Shown: positions 26,542-34,914 of the stretch, piece by piece
Numbering within the stretch: position 1 is the first letter of the stretch
How the letters are laid out: each line of letters opens with the position of its first letter
Assembly: GCA_009781175.1 (NCBI GenBank)
Contig: WQYQ01000003.1
Coordinates: 62,001-126,000, forward strand
Length of the DNA: 64,000 nucleotides
Source: Betaproteobacteria bacterium
GTDB lineage: Bacteria > Pseudomonadota > Gammaproteobacteria > Burkholderiales > Rhodocyclaceae
Direction of reading: 5' to 3'
Notes under the pieces: model-generated
The model's input: only the letters and a program-made list of their open reading frames with translations
What the model was told of the DNA's origin: nothing
Databases searched by the model: none
Made by a program: the position numbers and the translations under genes

Positions 26542-27253
26542 GCAAACTTTCACTGCTCCCTCTCATCCCGATGCACGGCTTCTCGGCATCTCGTCAATGG
26601 CAACGCGTCAGTTGCTGGCCGAGCTTGCCGGGCTGTACCGCCAGCAATGCGACATTGAAGTGTGTTTCGAGTCCGTCGGCGGCGTGGATGCCGCCAAGCG
26701 CGTGCGCGCCGGTGAGGCGTTCGACGTGGTTGCGCTGGCGAGCGATGCGATCGACGCCTTGATTGCGAGCGGGCACATCGTGGACGGCAGGGTGGATTTC
26801 GTCCGATCGAGCGTCGCCGTCGCCGTGCGCGCGGGCGCTCCGCATCCCGCCATCGAGAGCGAAAACGCGCTGCGTGACGCCGTGCTCGCGGCGCGCAGCA
26901 TTGGCTATTCGACCGGCCCCAGCGGCACGGCCCTCTTGCAGTTGTTCGCGCGTTGGGGGATCGCCGATGCGCTGGCCGGGCGCATCGTGCAGGCGCCGCC
27001 CGGCGTGCCGGTCGGCCAGCTCGTCGCGGAAGGGGCCGCCGAACTGGGCTTCCAGCAACTCAGCGAACTCATGACCCTGCCCGGCATCGATGTGCTCGGC
27101 ACGCTGCCGTCCGCCTGCGAGATCGTCACGACCTTCTCGGCCGGGCTATGCGCAACCGCGGCCCGGCCCGAGGCCGTGCGCGCCTGGCTGGCTTTTCTGC
27201 GCTCGCCCGCGACGGCCGGCCTCAAGCGACGTCACGGCATGGAACCCGCGTGA
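26540..27253 (+). CDS. ModA-like substrate-binding-domain protein without signal peptide
   Basis: Protein of 237 aa with the type II periplasmic binding fold of the ModA (molybdate-binding) family: first strand LLGISSMATRQLLAELAGLY, then FESVGGVDAAKRVRAGEAFDVVALAS and SIGYSTGPSGTALLQLFARWG. No signal peptide or lipobox and no ABC permease nearby, so it is probably cytoplasmic and not a molybdate carrier. It is the first gene of the lig operon, 34 bp before ligJ. It could be an intracellular ligand sensor or an enzyme derived from the binding-protein fold. The start is uncertain: no ribosome site precedes ATG 26540, but the first beta-strand needs it. Confidence 0.75.
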   Translation: MQTFTAPSHPDARLLGISSMATRQLLAELAGLYRQQCDIEVCFESVGGVDAAKRVRAGEAFDVVALASDAIDALIASGHIVDGRVDFVRSSVAVAVRAGAPHPAIESENALRDAVLAARSIGYSTGPSGTALLQLFARWGIADALAGRIVQAPPGVPVGQLVAEGAAELGFQQLSELMTLPGIDVLGTLPSACEIVTTFSAGLCATAARPEAVRAWLAFLRSPATAGLKRRHGMEPA

Positions 27254-27287
27254 GCGCGGGCGCAATCTTTTCATCAGGAATCAGCTC

Positions 27288-28316
27288 ATGATTATCGACA
27301 TCCACGGTCACTACACCACGGCGCCCAAGGCGCTCGAAGAATGGCGCAATCGCCAGATCGCCGGAATCAAGGACCCTGCGCAAATGCCCAAGGCCGCGGA
27401 ACTCAGGATCAGCGACGACGAACTGCGCGAAACCATCGAGACGAATCAGCTCAAAAAAATGCGCGAGCGCGGCAGCGATCTGACGATCTTCAGCCCGCGC
27501 GCGAGTTTCATGGCGCACCACATCGGCGATTTCCAGGTCTCGGCGACCTGGGCGGCGATCTGCAACGAACTGTGCTATCGCGTCAGCCAACTGTTCCCGG
27601 ATCACTTCATCGGCGCGGCGATGCTGCCGCAGTCGCCCGGCGTCGATCCGACGAGCTGCATTCCCGAACTGGAAAAGAGCGTCAAGGAATACGGTTTCGT
27701 CGGCATCAACCTCAATCCTGATCCTTCGGGCGGCCACTGGACCAGCCCGCCGCTGACCGACCGCCACTGGTACCCGATCTACGAAAAAATGGTCGAACTG
27801 GACATCCCCGCGATGATCCATGTCAGCACGAGTTGCAATGCCTGCTTCCATACCACCGGCGCGCATTACATCAATGCCGATACCACCGCCGTCATGCAAT
27901 TGATCCAGGGCGATCTGTTCAAGGATTTCCCGACGCTCAAATTCGTGATCCCGCATGGCGGCGGCGCCGCGCCCTATCACTGGGGCCGCTACCGCGGCCT
28001 CGCGCAGGAGCTGAAGAAGCCGCTCCTGAGCGAACACCTGCTCAACAACGTTTTCTTCGACACCTGCGTCTATCACCAACCCGGCATCGATCTGCTGACG
28101 AAGGTGATCCCGGTCGACAACGTCCTCTTCGCCTCCGAGATGATCGGTGCCGTGAAGGGCATCGACCCCGAAACTGGCTATTACTACGACGACACCAAGC
28201 GCTATATCGAAGCGACGCTGAATCTGTCCGCCGCGGACCGCTACAAGGTATACGAAGGCAATGCCCGCCGCGTCTATCCGCGCCTGGATGCCGCGCTTAA
28301 ACAAAAGGGGAAATGA
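27288..28316 (+). CDS. ligJ: 4-oxalomesaconate hydratase
   Basis: Amidohydrolase-2 family protein of 342 aa matching LigJ of the protocatechuate 4,5-cleavage pathway: N-terminal metal motif IDIHGHY (H-x-H), LNPDPSGGHWTSPPL, IHVSTSCNACFHTTGAHY, FVIPHGGGAAPYHWGRYRG and a late SEMIGAVKGIDP. LigJ hydrates 4-oxalomesaconate to 4-carboxy-4-hydroxy-2-oxoadipate. It has a GG-poor leader (CAGGAATCAGCTC) with AGGA as ribosome site. It is followed after 3 bases by ligK. Confidence 0.93.
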   Translation: MIIDIHGHYTTAPKALEEWRNRQIAGIKDPAQMPKAAELRISDDELRETIETNQLKKMRERGSDLTIFSPRASFMAHHIGDFQVSATWAAICNELCYRVSQLFPDHFIGAAMLPQSPGVDPTSCIPELEKSVKEYGFVGINLNPDPSGGHWTSPPLTDRHWYPIYEKMVELDIPAMIHVSTSCNACFHTTGAHYINADTTAVMQLIQGDLFKDFPTLKFVIPHGGGAAPYHWGRYRGLAQELKKPLLSEHLLNNVFFDTCVYHQPGIDLLTKVIPVDNVLFASEMIGAVKGIDPETGYYYDDTKRYIEATLNLSAADRYKVYEGNARRVYPRLDAALKQKGK

Positions 28317-28319
28317 GAG

Positions 28320-29003
28320 ATGTACGAGCTTGGAGTGGTGTATCGCAACATTGAGCGCGCCGAGCGTACTGTCGCCGACGCGCTGGCTGCCTACGGCTCG
28401 GCGACCGTGCACGAGGCCATGGGCCGCGTTGGATTGATGCAGCCCTATATGCGCCCGATTTTCGCGGGCGCGCAGGTTTCCGGCACCGCCGTCACGGTAT
28501 TGCTGCACCCCGGTGACAACTGGATGATGCACGTCGTGGCCGAGCAGATTCAGCCCGGCGATGTCGTCGTCGCCGCCGTCAGCGCCGCATGCAGCGACGG
28601 TTACTTCGGCGATCTGCTTGCAACCAGTTTCCAGGCGCGTGGCGCGCGCGCGCTGGTCATCGATGCCGGCGTGCGCGACGTCAAGACGCTCACCGAGATG
28701 GGCTTCCCGGTCTGGAGCAAGGCGATTTCCGCCAAGGGCACGATCAAGGCAACGATTGGTTCGGTGAATATCCCCGTGGTGTGCGCGGGCATGATCGTGC
28801 ACCCCGGCGACGTGATCGTCGCCGATGACGACGGCGTGGTCTGTGTGCCGCGCGCGCTGGCCGCTAAAACGCTCGAAGCCGCCGCCGCGCGCGAAGCCAA
28901 TGAAGGCGCCAAGCGCGCCAAGCTCGCGAGCGGCGTGCTCGGACTCGACATGTACAAGATGCGCGAACCGCTCGAAAAAGCCGGCTTGCGTTATATCGAC
29001 TGA
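28320..29003 (+). CDS. ligK: 4-carboxy-4-hydroxy-2-oxoadipate aldolase
   Basis: RraA-like class II aldolase of 227 aa (LigK/ProA/HMG aldolase family). It cleaves 4-carboxy-4-hydroxy-2-oxoadipate to pyruvate and oxaloacetate. Signature segments: [57 protein letters not shown] and [20 protein letters not shown] (R-D metal/substrate pair). It comes directly after ligJ with AGGGGA and GAGAG upstream. Confidence 0.94.
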   Translation: MYELGVVYRNIERAERTVADALAAYGSATVHEAMGRVGLMQPYMRPIFAGAQVSGTAVTVLLHPGDNWMMHVVAEQIQPGDVVVAAVSAACSDGYFGDLLATSFQARGARALVIDAGVRDVKTLTEMGFPVWSKAISAKGTIKATIGSVNIPVVCAGMIVHPGDVIVADDDGVVCVPRALAAKTLEAAAAREANEGAKRAKLASGVLGLDMYKMREPLEKAGLRYID

Positions 29004-29016
29004 AGGAAACAATGCA

Positions 29017-29940
29017 ATGAACGCTCCCTTCGAGAAAACCCCCGGCTGGCTCGACTGGTACGCCGGCCCGAGCAAGCCGCGCTTCAAACTGCCGCCGGGC
29101 AGCGTCGATACGCATTGCCATGTATTCGGACCGGGCGCGCAGTTCCCCTACGCGCCGGAGCGCAAGTACACGCCGTGCGACGCGTCGAAGGAGCAGTTGT
29201 TCGCGCTGCGCGACCATCTTGGCTTCGCGCGCAACGTGATCGTGCAGGCCACCTGCCACGGCGCCGATAACTCCGCGCTGGTCGATGCCTGCCTGGCGTC
29301 GAACGGGCTGGCGCGTGGCGTGGCGACCGTGCGGCGTAACATCAGTGACGCACAATTGCAGCAACTGCACACCGCCGGCGTGCGCGGCGTGCGTTTCAAC
29401 TTCGTCAAGCGCCTCGTGGACTTCACGCCCAAGGATGAGCTGATGGAAATCGCCGGGCGCATCGCCAAGCTCGGCTGGCATGTGGTGATCTACTTCGAGG
29501 CCGTCGATCTGCCCGAACAGTGGGACTTCTTCACCGCGCTGCCGACCACGGTGGTCGTCGATCACATGGGCCGCCCCGACGTGAGCAAGCCCGTCGACGG
29601 CCCCGAATTCGAACTGTTCCTGAAATTCATGCGCGAGCATGACAATGTGTGGAGCAAGGTGACCTGTCCCGAGCGTCTGTCGGTTGCGGGGCCGCCGGCG
29701 CTGAACGGCGAGTACAACGCCTACCGCGACGTGGTTCCGTTTGCGCGCCGGATCGTGGAAGAATTTCCCGAGCGCGTGCTGTGGGGCACCGACTGGCCGC
29801 ATCCGAACCTCAAGGATCACATGCCCGACGACGGCCTGCTGGTGGACTTCATCCCGCATATCGCGCCGACCGCTGCATTGCAGCACAAACTGCTGATCGA
29901 TAACCCGATGCGCCTGTATTGGCCTGAAGAATTGAAGTGA
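29017..29940 (+). CDS. ligI: 2-pyrone-4,6-dicarboxylate hydrolase
   Basis: TIM-barrel amidohydrolase of 307 aa that opens 2-pyrone-4,6-dicarboxylate to 4-oxalomesaconate. The metal-free/metal-site motif DTHCHVFG is at about 32-39, followed by family segments FAPERKYTPCDA-like (PYAPERKYTPCDAS), GVRGVRFNFVKRLVD, VVDHMGRPDV and the catalytic Asp in GTDWPHPNL. Start ATG 29017, with GAAGGAAA upstream. It is part of the continuous ligJKIC run. Confidence 0.95.
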   Translation: MNAPFEKTPGWLDWYAGPSKPRFKLPPGSVDTHCHVFGPGAQFPYAPERKYTPCDASKEQLFALRDHLGFARNVIVQATCHGADNSALVDACLASNGLARGVATVRRNISDAQLQQLHTAGVRGVRFNFVKRLVDFTPKDELMEIAGRIAKLGWHVVIYFEAVDLPEQWDFFTALPTTVVVDHMGRPDVSKPVDGPEFELFLKFMREHDNVWSKVTCPERLSVAGPPALNGEYNAYRDVVPFARRIVEEFPERVLWGTDWPHPNLKDHMPDDGLLVDFIPHIAPTAALQHKLLIDNPMRLYWPEELK

Positions 29941-29951
29941 GAACTCAAACC

Positions 29952-30914
29952 ATGAGCAGCAAACCCCTCAAAGTCGCCTTGGCGGGCGCCGGCGCCTTCG
30001 GCATCAAGCATCTGGATGGCATCAAGAACATTGCGGATGTCGAAGTCATTTCGCTGGTAGGCCACGACTTGGACAAAACGCGTGAGATTGCCGCCCAGTA
30101 CGGTATCGGCCACGTCACGACCGATCTCGCCGAGAGCCTCGCGCAACCGGGGCTCGACGCGGTGATCCTGTGCACGCCGACACAGATGCACGCCGCGCAG
30201 GCGATTCAGTGCCTCAAGGCGGGCAAGCACGTCGAGGTCGAGATTCCGATGGCCGACAGCCTGGCCGACGCGCAGGAGCTCGTGCGCCTGCAAAAGGAAA
30301 CCGGGCTGGTGGCGATGTGCGGCCACACGCGCCGCTTCAACCCCAGCCACCAGTATGTGCACAAGAAAATCCAGTCCGGCGCATTCAACATTCAACAGTT
30401 GGACGTGCAAACCTATTTCTTTCGCCGTACCAACATCAACGCGGCGGGCCAGCCGCGCAGCTGGACCGACCATCTGCTGTGGCACCACGCCGCGCACACG
30501 GTGGACCTGTTCGCCTACCAATGCGGCAGCCCGATCGTCAAGGCCAACGCGATCCAGGGACCGATCCATCCCGAACTCAAGATCGCGATGGACATGAGCA
30601 TTCAGCTCAAGGCCGCCAACGGCGCGATCTGCACGCTCTCGCTCTCGTTCAACAACGACGGACCACTCGGCACCTTTTTCCGCTACATCGGCGACAGTGC
30701 CACCTACATCGCGCGTTACGACGACCTGTACAACGGTAAGGACGAGCAGATCGACGTCAGCCAGGTGGACGTGTCCATGAATGGCATCGAGTTGCAGGAC
30801 CGTGAGTTCTTCGCCGCGATCCGCGCAGGCCGCGAACCCAATGCCAGCGTGGCGCGGGTGCTGCCGTGTTACGAAGTGCTGCACCAGCTCGAACAGCAAC
30901 TCACAGGGGCCTGA
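29952..30914 (+). CDS. ligC: 4-carboxy-2-hydroxymuconate-6-semialdehyde dehydrogenase
   Basis: Gfo/Idh/MocA family oxidoreductase of 320 aa. The NADP-binding fold is AGAGAFGIKHLDGIKNI; family-diagnostic segments are ILCTPTQMHAAQAIQCLKAG, GHTRRFNPSHQYVHKKI and SWTDHLLWHHAAHTVDLFAY, which match LigC very closely. It oxidises the hemiacetal of the LigAB ring-cleavage product to 2-pyrone-4,6-dicarboxylate. ATG 29952 is taken over an upstream GTG that would overlap the ligI stop. Confidence 0.96.
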   Translation: MSSKPLKVALAGAGAFGIKHLDGIKNIADVEVISLVGHDLDKTREIAAQYGIGHVTTDLAESLAQPGLDAVILCTPTQMHAAQAIQCLKAGKHVEVEIPMADSLADAQELVRLQKETGLVAMCGHTRRFNPSHQYVHKKIQSGAFNIQQLDVQTYFFRRTNINAAGQPRSWTDHLLWHHAAHTVDLFAYQCGSPIVKANAIQGPIHPELKIAMDMSIQLKAANGAICTLSLSFNNDGPLGTFFRYIGDSATYIARYDDLYNGKDEQIDVSQVDVSMNGIELQDREFFAAIRAGREPNASVARVLPCYEVLHQLEQQLTGA

Positions 30915-30918
30915 CGCG

Positions 30919-31923
30919 ATGAGCCTGCCACGCCGCCGTGTCGGCCCGTTCGACGTTTCAGCCATCGGCTTGGGCTGCATGAATCTTTCGCACGCTTACG
31001 ACACGCCACCCGCGCCGGAGCAGGCGGAGGCGCTGCTGCGCCGTGCGCTTGAGCTTGGCATTGACTTTTTCGATACCGCCGCGCTCTACGGGTTTGGCGC
31101 CAACGAGGAACTGGTCGGGCGCGCGCTCAAGCCGCATCGTGCGCGGATCGTGCTCGCGAGCAAATGCGGGATGACCGGCGTCGACGGCAAGCGCGTCATC
31201 GACGGCCGGCCCGAGACCCTCAAGCGCACCTGTGACGATGCGCTGCGCCGCTTGCAGACCGAGGTCATCGATCTCTATTACCTGCATCGCTGGGACAAAA
31301 AGGTGCCGATCGAGGATAGTGTCGGCGCGCTCGCCGATCTGGTGCGTGCCGGCAAGATCCGCGCGATCGGTCTTTCGGAAGTTTCCGCGTCCACGCTGCG
31401 CCGTGCGCACGCGGTGCACCCGATCGCCGCGATCCAGAACGAATATTCGCTGTGGACGCGGGAAGCCGAGATCGGCGTGCTCGCCGCCTGCCGTGAGCTG
31501 GGCATTGCCTTTGTCGCCTTCAGCCCGCTCGCGCGCGGTTTTCTCGGCGGCGAAATTTCCGATCCCGCCGTCCAGTTCCGGTCCGGCGACATCCGGCTGG
31601 CGATGCCGCGCTTCCAGCCGGACCATTACCCGAAGAACCTGGCCCTGCTTGCGGAGTATCGCGAAATTGCCGCGCATGCCAGTTGCAGCCCGGCACAGCT
31701 TGCTCTGGCCTGGCTGCTCGCACAAGGCGAGGACATCGTGCCGATCCCCGGCGCCACGAATTTGCAGCACCTTGACGATATCGTCGGCGCCGCTGTGCTG
31801 CGGCTGGATGCGGCGACCCTCGCGCGCCTCGACGCCCTTATCAATCAGCATACCGTCAGTGGCAACCGCTATAACGACGCCACACAGGCGGAAATCGACA
31901 CCGAAAGCTTTGCGGCAGCGTAG
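30919..31923 (+). CDS. Aldo/keto reductase
   Basis: AKR family protein of 334 aa. Catalytic set: D and Y in FDTAALYGFG, K in VLASKCGM, H in YYLHRWD. NADPH-binding end includes VPIPGATNLQHLDDI. It lies 4 bp after ligC and 14 bp before ligA, so it is transcribed with the ring-cleavage genes. It is not one of the classical pathway enzymes; it may act on a ring-cleavage semialdehyde, an aromatic aldehyde feeding protocatechuate, or a toxic side product. Function unassigned. Confidence 0.85.
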   Translation: MSLPRRRVGPFDVSAIGLGCMNLSHAYDTPPAPEQAEALLRRALELGIDFFDTAALYGFGANEELVGRALKPHRARIVLASKCGMTGVDGKRVIDGRPETLKRTCDDALRRLQTEVIDLYYLHRWDKKVPIEDSVGALADLVRAGKIRAIGLSEVSASTLRRAHAVHPIAAIQNEYSLWTREAEIGVLAACRELGIAFVAFSPLARGFLGGEISDPAVQFRSGDIRLAMPRFQPDHYPKNLALLAEYREIAAHASCSPAQLALAWLLAQGEDIVPIPGATNLQHLDDIVGAAVLRLDAATLARLDALINQHTVSGNRYNDATQAEIDTESFAAA

Positions 31924-31937
31924 GGAGAAAACCTCAT

Positions 31938-32288
31938 ATGAACAACGCCAAGACACGCAAGATTCCCGGCACCACGCTCTTCGACAGCGAGATGGCGCGC
32001 AAGGGGTATGCGCTTAATAAAATGTGCTTCTCGTTCAACTCGGCGGCTTGCCGCGAGGCGTTTCTACAGGATGAGGACGCCTACTGCACCCAATACGGCC
32101 TGAACGCCGAGCAGCGTGAGGCGATTCGCCAGCGCAACGTCCTGGGGCTCCTGGCCGCTGGCGGCAATGCCTACTATCTGGCGAAATTCGTCGGGATATT
32201 CGGTCTCGATATGCAGGACATCGGCGCCCAACAGACGGGCATGAGCAAGGAAGCCTTCATAGCCAAACTCGCCGCTTACGCGAAGTAA
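31938..32288 (+). CDS. ligA: Protocatechuate 4,5-dioxygenase, alpha subunit
   Basis: Small helical subunit of 116 aa: TTLFDSEMARKGYALNKMCF, then CREAFLQDEDAYC and RNVLGLLAAGGNAYYLAKFV, all diagnostic of LigA. LigA caps the LigB active site in the (alpha-beta)2 enzyme. It has GGGAGAAAACC upstream of the ATG. Unusually, 122 bp including an inverted-repeat element separate it from ligB. Confidence 0.95.
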   Translation: MNNAKTRKIPGTTLFDSEMARKGYALNKMCFSFNSAACREAFLQDEDAYCTQYGLNAEQREAIRQRNVLGLLAAGGNAYYLAKFVGIFGLDMQDIGAQQTGMSKEAFIAKLAAYAK

Positions 32289-32293
32289 TTCCA

Positions 32294-32391
32294 TTTCTAT
32301 ATCAATCGATTACTTTGTCGGCTTTGCTTGCCGTGCTCCAGCACTGAGCACTGTCTGCGCTTCGCCTTCGCGTACTCGATCGATATGGAAA
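32294..32391. repeat. Inverted-repeat element F, copy 2 (between ligA and ligB)
   Basis: Left arm TTTCTATATCAATCGA (32294-32309) and right arm TCGATCGATATGGAAA (32376-32391) pair with one mismatch and one G-U. The core starts TTACTTTGTCGGCTTTGCTTGCCGT-like and ends CTGTCTGCGCTTCGCCTTCGCG-like, aligning with the element at 9885-9987 while the arms differ. It is inserted between the two subunit genes of one enzyme, where a stable hairpin could change the ratio of ligA to ligB expression. Confidence 0.7.
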
Positions 32392-32410
32392 CGAAATAAG
32401 GAAATCGATC

Positions 32411-33247
32411 ATGGCACGCATCATCGGTGGAATCACCACCTCTCACGTCCCGGCCATCGGCCGCGCGCTTGCGAAAGAACTTCAGCAAACGCCTTACTGG
32501 AAACCCTTCTTCGACGGTTTCCTGCCCGTGCACGATTGGCTTGCGCGGAACAAGCCCGATATCGCGGTGGTGTTTTACAACGACCACGGGCTCAATTTCT
32601 TCCTCGACAAGATGCCGACCTTCGCGATCGGCGCCGCGGCGGAATACCACAACGCGGACGAAGGCTGGGGTTTGCCGGAACTCGCGCCGCACCAGGGCGA
32701 CGAGGATCTTTCATGGCATCTGATCGACGCGCTCGTGGAGGCGGAATTCGATTTGACGACCTGCCAGGAGATGCTCGTCGATCACGCTTTCGCGTTGCCG
32801 CTTGAGTTGCTGTGGCCAGAGGGTCCGTGTCCCGTGCGCACGGTGCCGATCTGCATCAATACCGTCCAGTTTCCGCTGCCGTCGGCGGCACGCTGCTACA
32901 AACTTGGTCAGGCGGTCGGCCGTGCCATCGAGGCGTGGGAGAGCGACGCGCGCGTCGTCGTCATTGGCACGGGCGGCCTGTCGCACCAGCTCGAAGGCGA
33001 GCGCGCGGGCTTTATCAACAAGGAATTCGACCAGATGTTCATGGAGAAACTGGTAAGCGATCCGCTCTGGGCGACGCGCTACTCGATTCCGGATCTCGTC
33101 GAACTTACCGGCACCCAGGGCGTCGAGCTTGTGATGTGGCTGGCCACGCGCGGCGCGCTGCTCGGCGATGTCGCCAAGATCCATTCGAACTACCACATCC
33201 CGATCTCGAATACCGCCGCCGGGCTCATGCTGATGGAGAATGCCTGA
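32411..33247 (+). CDS. ligB: Protocatechuate 4,5-dioxygenase, beta subunit
   Basis: Catalytic type II extradiol dioxygenase subunit of 278 aa. Fe(II) ligands expected at H12 (GGITTSHVPAIG) and H59 (YNDHGLNFF), with the Glu in the TQGVELVMW region; catalytic His in GTGGLSHQLEGERAG. It opens the protocatechuate ring between C4 and C5 to 4-carboxy-2-hydroxymuconate-6-semialdehyde. The ribosome site AAGGA is just after the repeat element. Confidence 0.96.
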   Translation: MARIIGGITTSHVPAIGRALAKELQQTPYWKPFFDGFLPVHDWLARNKPDIAVVFYNDHGLNFFLDKMPTFAIGAAAEYHNADEGWGLPELAPHQGDEDLSWHLIDALVEAEFDLTTCQEMLVDHAFALPLELLWPEGPCPVRTVPICINTVQFPLPSAARCYKLGQAVGRAIEAWESDARVVVIGTGGLSHQLEGERAGFINKEFDQMFMEKLVSDPLWATRYSIPDLVELTGTQGVELVMWLATRGALLGDVAKIHSNYHIPISNTAAGLMLMENA

Positions 33248-33358
33248 GCATCGTGTGCGTCAGGCTTTTTAGCCGATCCCGAATAGTCCAATTCCCGTAA
33301 CGCGCCGGTGGTGCTGTGCCATCGGCTGTCTTCCTATCTTCTGATCCGTCATCCATTT

Positions 33359-33411
33359 AGAACCTGCTTCGTGGCGTCGCAGGCTCTCGCTACAGATTCT
33401 GAAAAGATTCT
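33359..33411 (+). mobile_element. Short degraded copy of MITE-like element E
   Basis: About 53 bp. The left end AGAACCTG and the right part GGCTCTCGCTACAGATTCTGAA match the ends of the elements at 16186-16330 and 48465-48607, with the middle about 90 bp missing. It is in the 252-bp gap between ligB and the NapC-type gene; the rest of that gap has a small hairpin AAGGTAC/GTACTTT near 33444-33463 and otherwise nothing clear. Confidence 0.5.
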
Positions 33412-33499
33412 TAAGACAAGAGAGACTTGCTTAACTTTCGTCAAGGTACAAGATGTACTTTTTGTAGACCTTTGTGGCTTTCCTTAAGGGAGAGCCTAA

Positions 33500-34093
33500 A
33501 TGAGTGACGCAAATGGCCGGACGACGCTGTGGCGCCGTCTAAGGCGGCCGAGCGCAAAATATTCGTTATTGACGCTGCTGGTCATCGGTTTTATCGGTGG
33601 TATCGTCTTCTGGGGCGGATTCAATACAGCGCTGGAAGCAACGAATACCGAAGAGTTCTGCATCAGTTGTCACGAAATGCGTGACAACACCTATGCCGAA
33701 TACAAGGAAACGATCCACTACAAGAACCGCACCGGCGTGCGGGCGGTGTGCGCCAACTGCCACGTTCCGAAAGAATGGGGCCCGAAAATGCTGCGCAAGA
33801 TCCAAGCTTCGAAAGAGGTTTGGGGCAAGCTCACCGGCAGCATCGACACACCCGAGAAATTCGAAGCCAAACGGCTGGAGCTTGCGCAACACGAATGGGC
33901 ACGAATGAAAGCGAACAACTCGCTCGAATGCCGTAACTGCCATTCATTGCAAAGCATGGACGCGGAAAAACAGAAGCCGCGCGCCAGGAAATCACATGAA
34001 ATGGCAGTTAGGGATGGCGAGACCTGCATCGACTGCCACAAAGGCATCGCTCACCACAAACCGCATGGGATGAAGGAAGAGGACGAAGACTGA
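33500..34093 (+). CDS. NapC/NirT-type tetraheme cytochrome c
   Basis: Membrane-anchored cytochrome of 197 aa. One N-terminal transmembrane helix (about 21-42) is followed by four CxxCH sites: CISCH, CANCH, CRNCH, CIDCH. Such proteins oxidise quinol and feed periplasmic reductases (nitrate, nitrite, TMAO, DMSO, or multiheme partners). No napAB or nrf genes are in the window, so a plausible partner is the pentaheme cytochrome/molybdoenzyme module 11 kb downstream. It lies just before the ccm operon needed for its haem attachment. Confidence 0.93.
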   Translation: MSDANGRTTLWRRLRRPSAKYSLLTLLVIGFIGGIVFWGGFNTALEATNTEEFCISCHEMRDNTYAEYKETIHYKNRTGVRAVCANCHVPKEWGPKMLRKIQASKEVWGKLTGSIDTPEKFEAKRLELAQHEWARMKANNSLECRNCHSLQSMDAEKQKPRARKSHEMAVRDGETCIDCHKGIAHHKPHGMKEEDED

Positions 34094-34290
34094 TTGCGGC
34101 GCGGGCTCGGCGGTCGAACGCGTTCAGAAGCAGCCATTTTTCACCGCTCGCAATCAATCAATGCGGTGACATGCGTAACACGGGAAGGTGCGCTAGACTA
34201 CGCCAGATCTGCGTTTGGCTCTGCCGCGCGAGGTGTTCTTGCGACGCTTGTGTCCGCATGATCCAACTTCTGAATCGATAAAGGCTTGGC

Positions 34291-34914
34291 TTGGTTTTTC
34301 CGACTGAACGGCAGAGCAGCGTATTGAGCGTTACGCGTCTGGTTGGCGAACGCAACGGCGTGCGTCTATGGGGACCGCTTGATTTCTGCGTGTCAGCAGG
34401 AGACGCCGTCCACTTACGCGGTCCCAACGGCTGCGGCAAAACCACGTTGCTGCGCACCTTGGCCGGGCTGCGTCCGCCCTTGGCCGGGTGTATCGAACGT
34501 GCGCACGGCTGTTCTTTCCTGGGGCATCAAGATGCCTGGGCGGAAGACCTGCATGCCAGGCTTAATCTCGAACTTTTTGCGCGGCTGCATGGCAATGGCC
34601 CCGCAGGGATCGCCGCCCTGATGAATGAATTGGGCGTGCCTGATCGTGCGGTGCGCCATTTATCGGCCGGGCAACGGCGCAAACTCGCGCTGGCCCGCCT
34701 GGGCCTGGTTCGTCGCCCGCCGTTATGGTTGCTCGACGAACCCTTCGATGCGCTCGACGCGCAAGGCTGCGCCTGGCTGACCGCACGGGTGGATGAACAT
34801 CTGCGCAGTGGCGGCGCCGTTATTCTGACTTCGCACCAGAGTTTGCCGACAGATTTTCCCGCTCACCGTAAGTTCGATCTGGCTGCGCGTGTTCTCGAAG
34901 GGGCTCAAGCGTGA
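34291..34914 (+). CDS. ccmA: Haem exporter ATP-binding protein CcmA
   Basis: ABC ATPase of 207 aa: Walker A GPNGCGKTT, Q-loop HQDAW, signature LSAGQRRKLALARL, Walker B LWLLDEPFDALD. It starts the complete ccmABCDEFGHI operon; with CcmB, CcmC and CcmD it releases haem-loaded CcmE. The start is uncertain: TTG 34291 has AAGG six bases upstream, and another TTG occurs at 34324; no ATG fits. The 197-bp gap to the NapC-type gene shows nothing certain. Confidence 0.94.
   Translation: MVFPTERQSSVLSVTRLVGERNGVRLWGPLDFCVSAGDAVHLRGPNGCGKTTLLRTLAGLRPPLAGCIERAHGCSFLGHQDAWAEDLHARLNLELFARLHGNGPAGIAALMNELGVPDRAVRHLSAGQRRKLALARLGLVRRPPLWLLDEPFDALDAQGCAWLTARVDEHLRSGGAVILTSHQSLPTDFPAHRKFDLAARVLEGAQA

Noticed and set aside
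27222-29087. 621-codon open frame antisense to ligJ, ligK and ligI
   Set aside because: All three plus-strand genes are clear; the antisense product has no recognisable domain.
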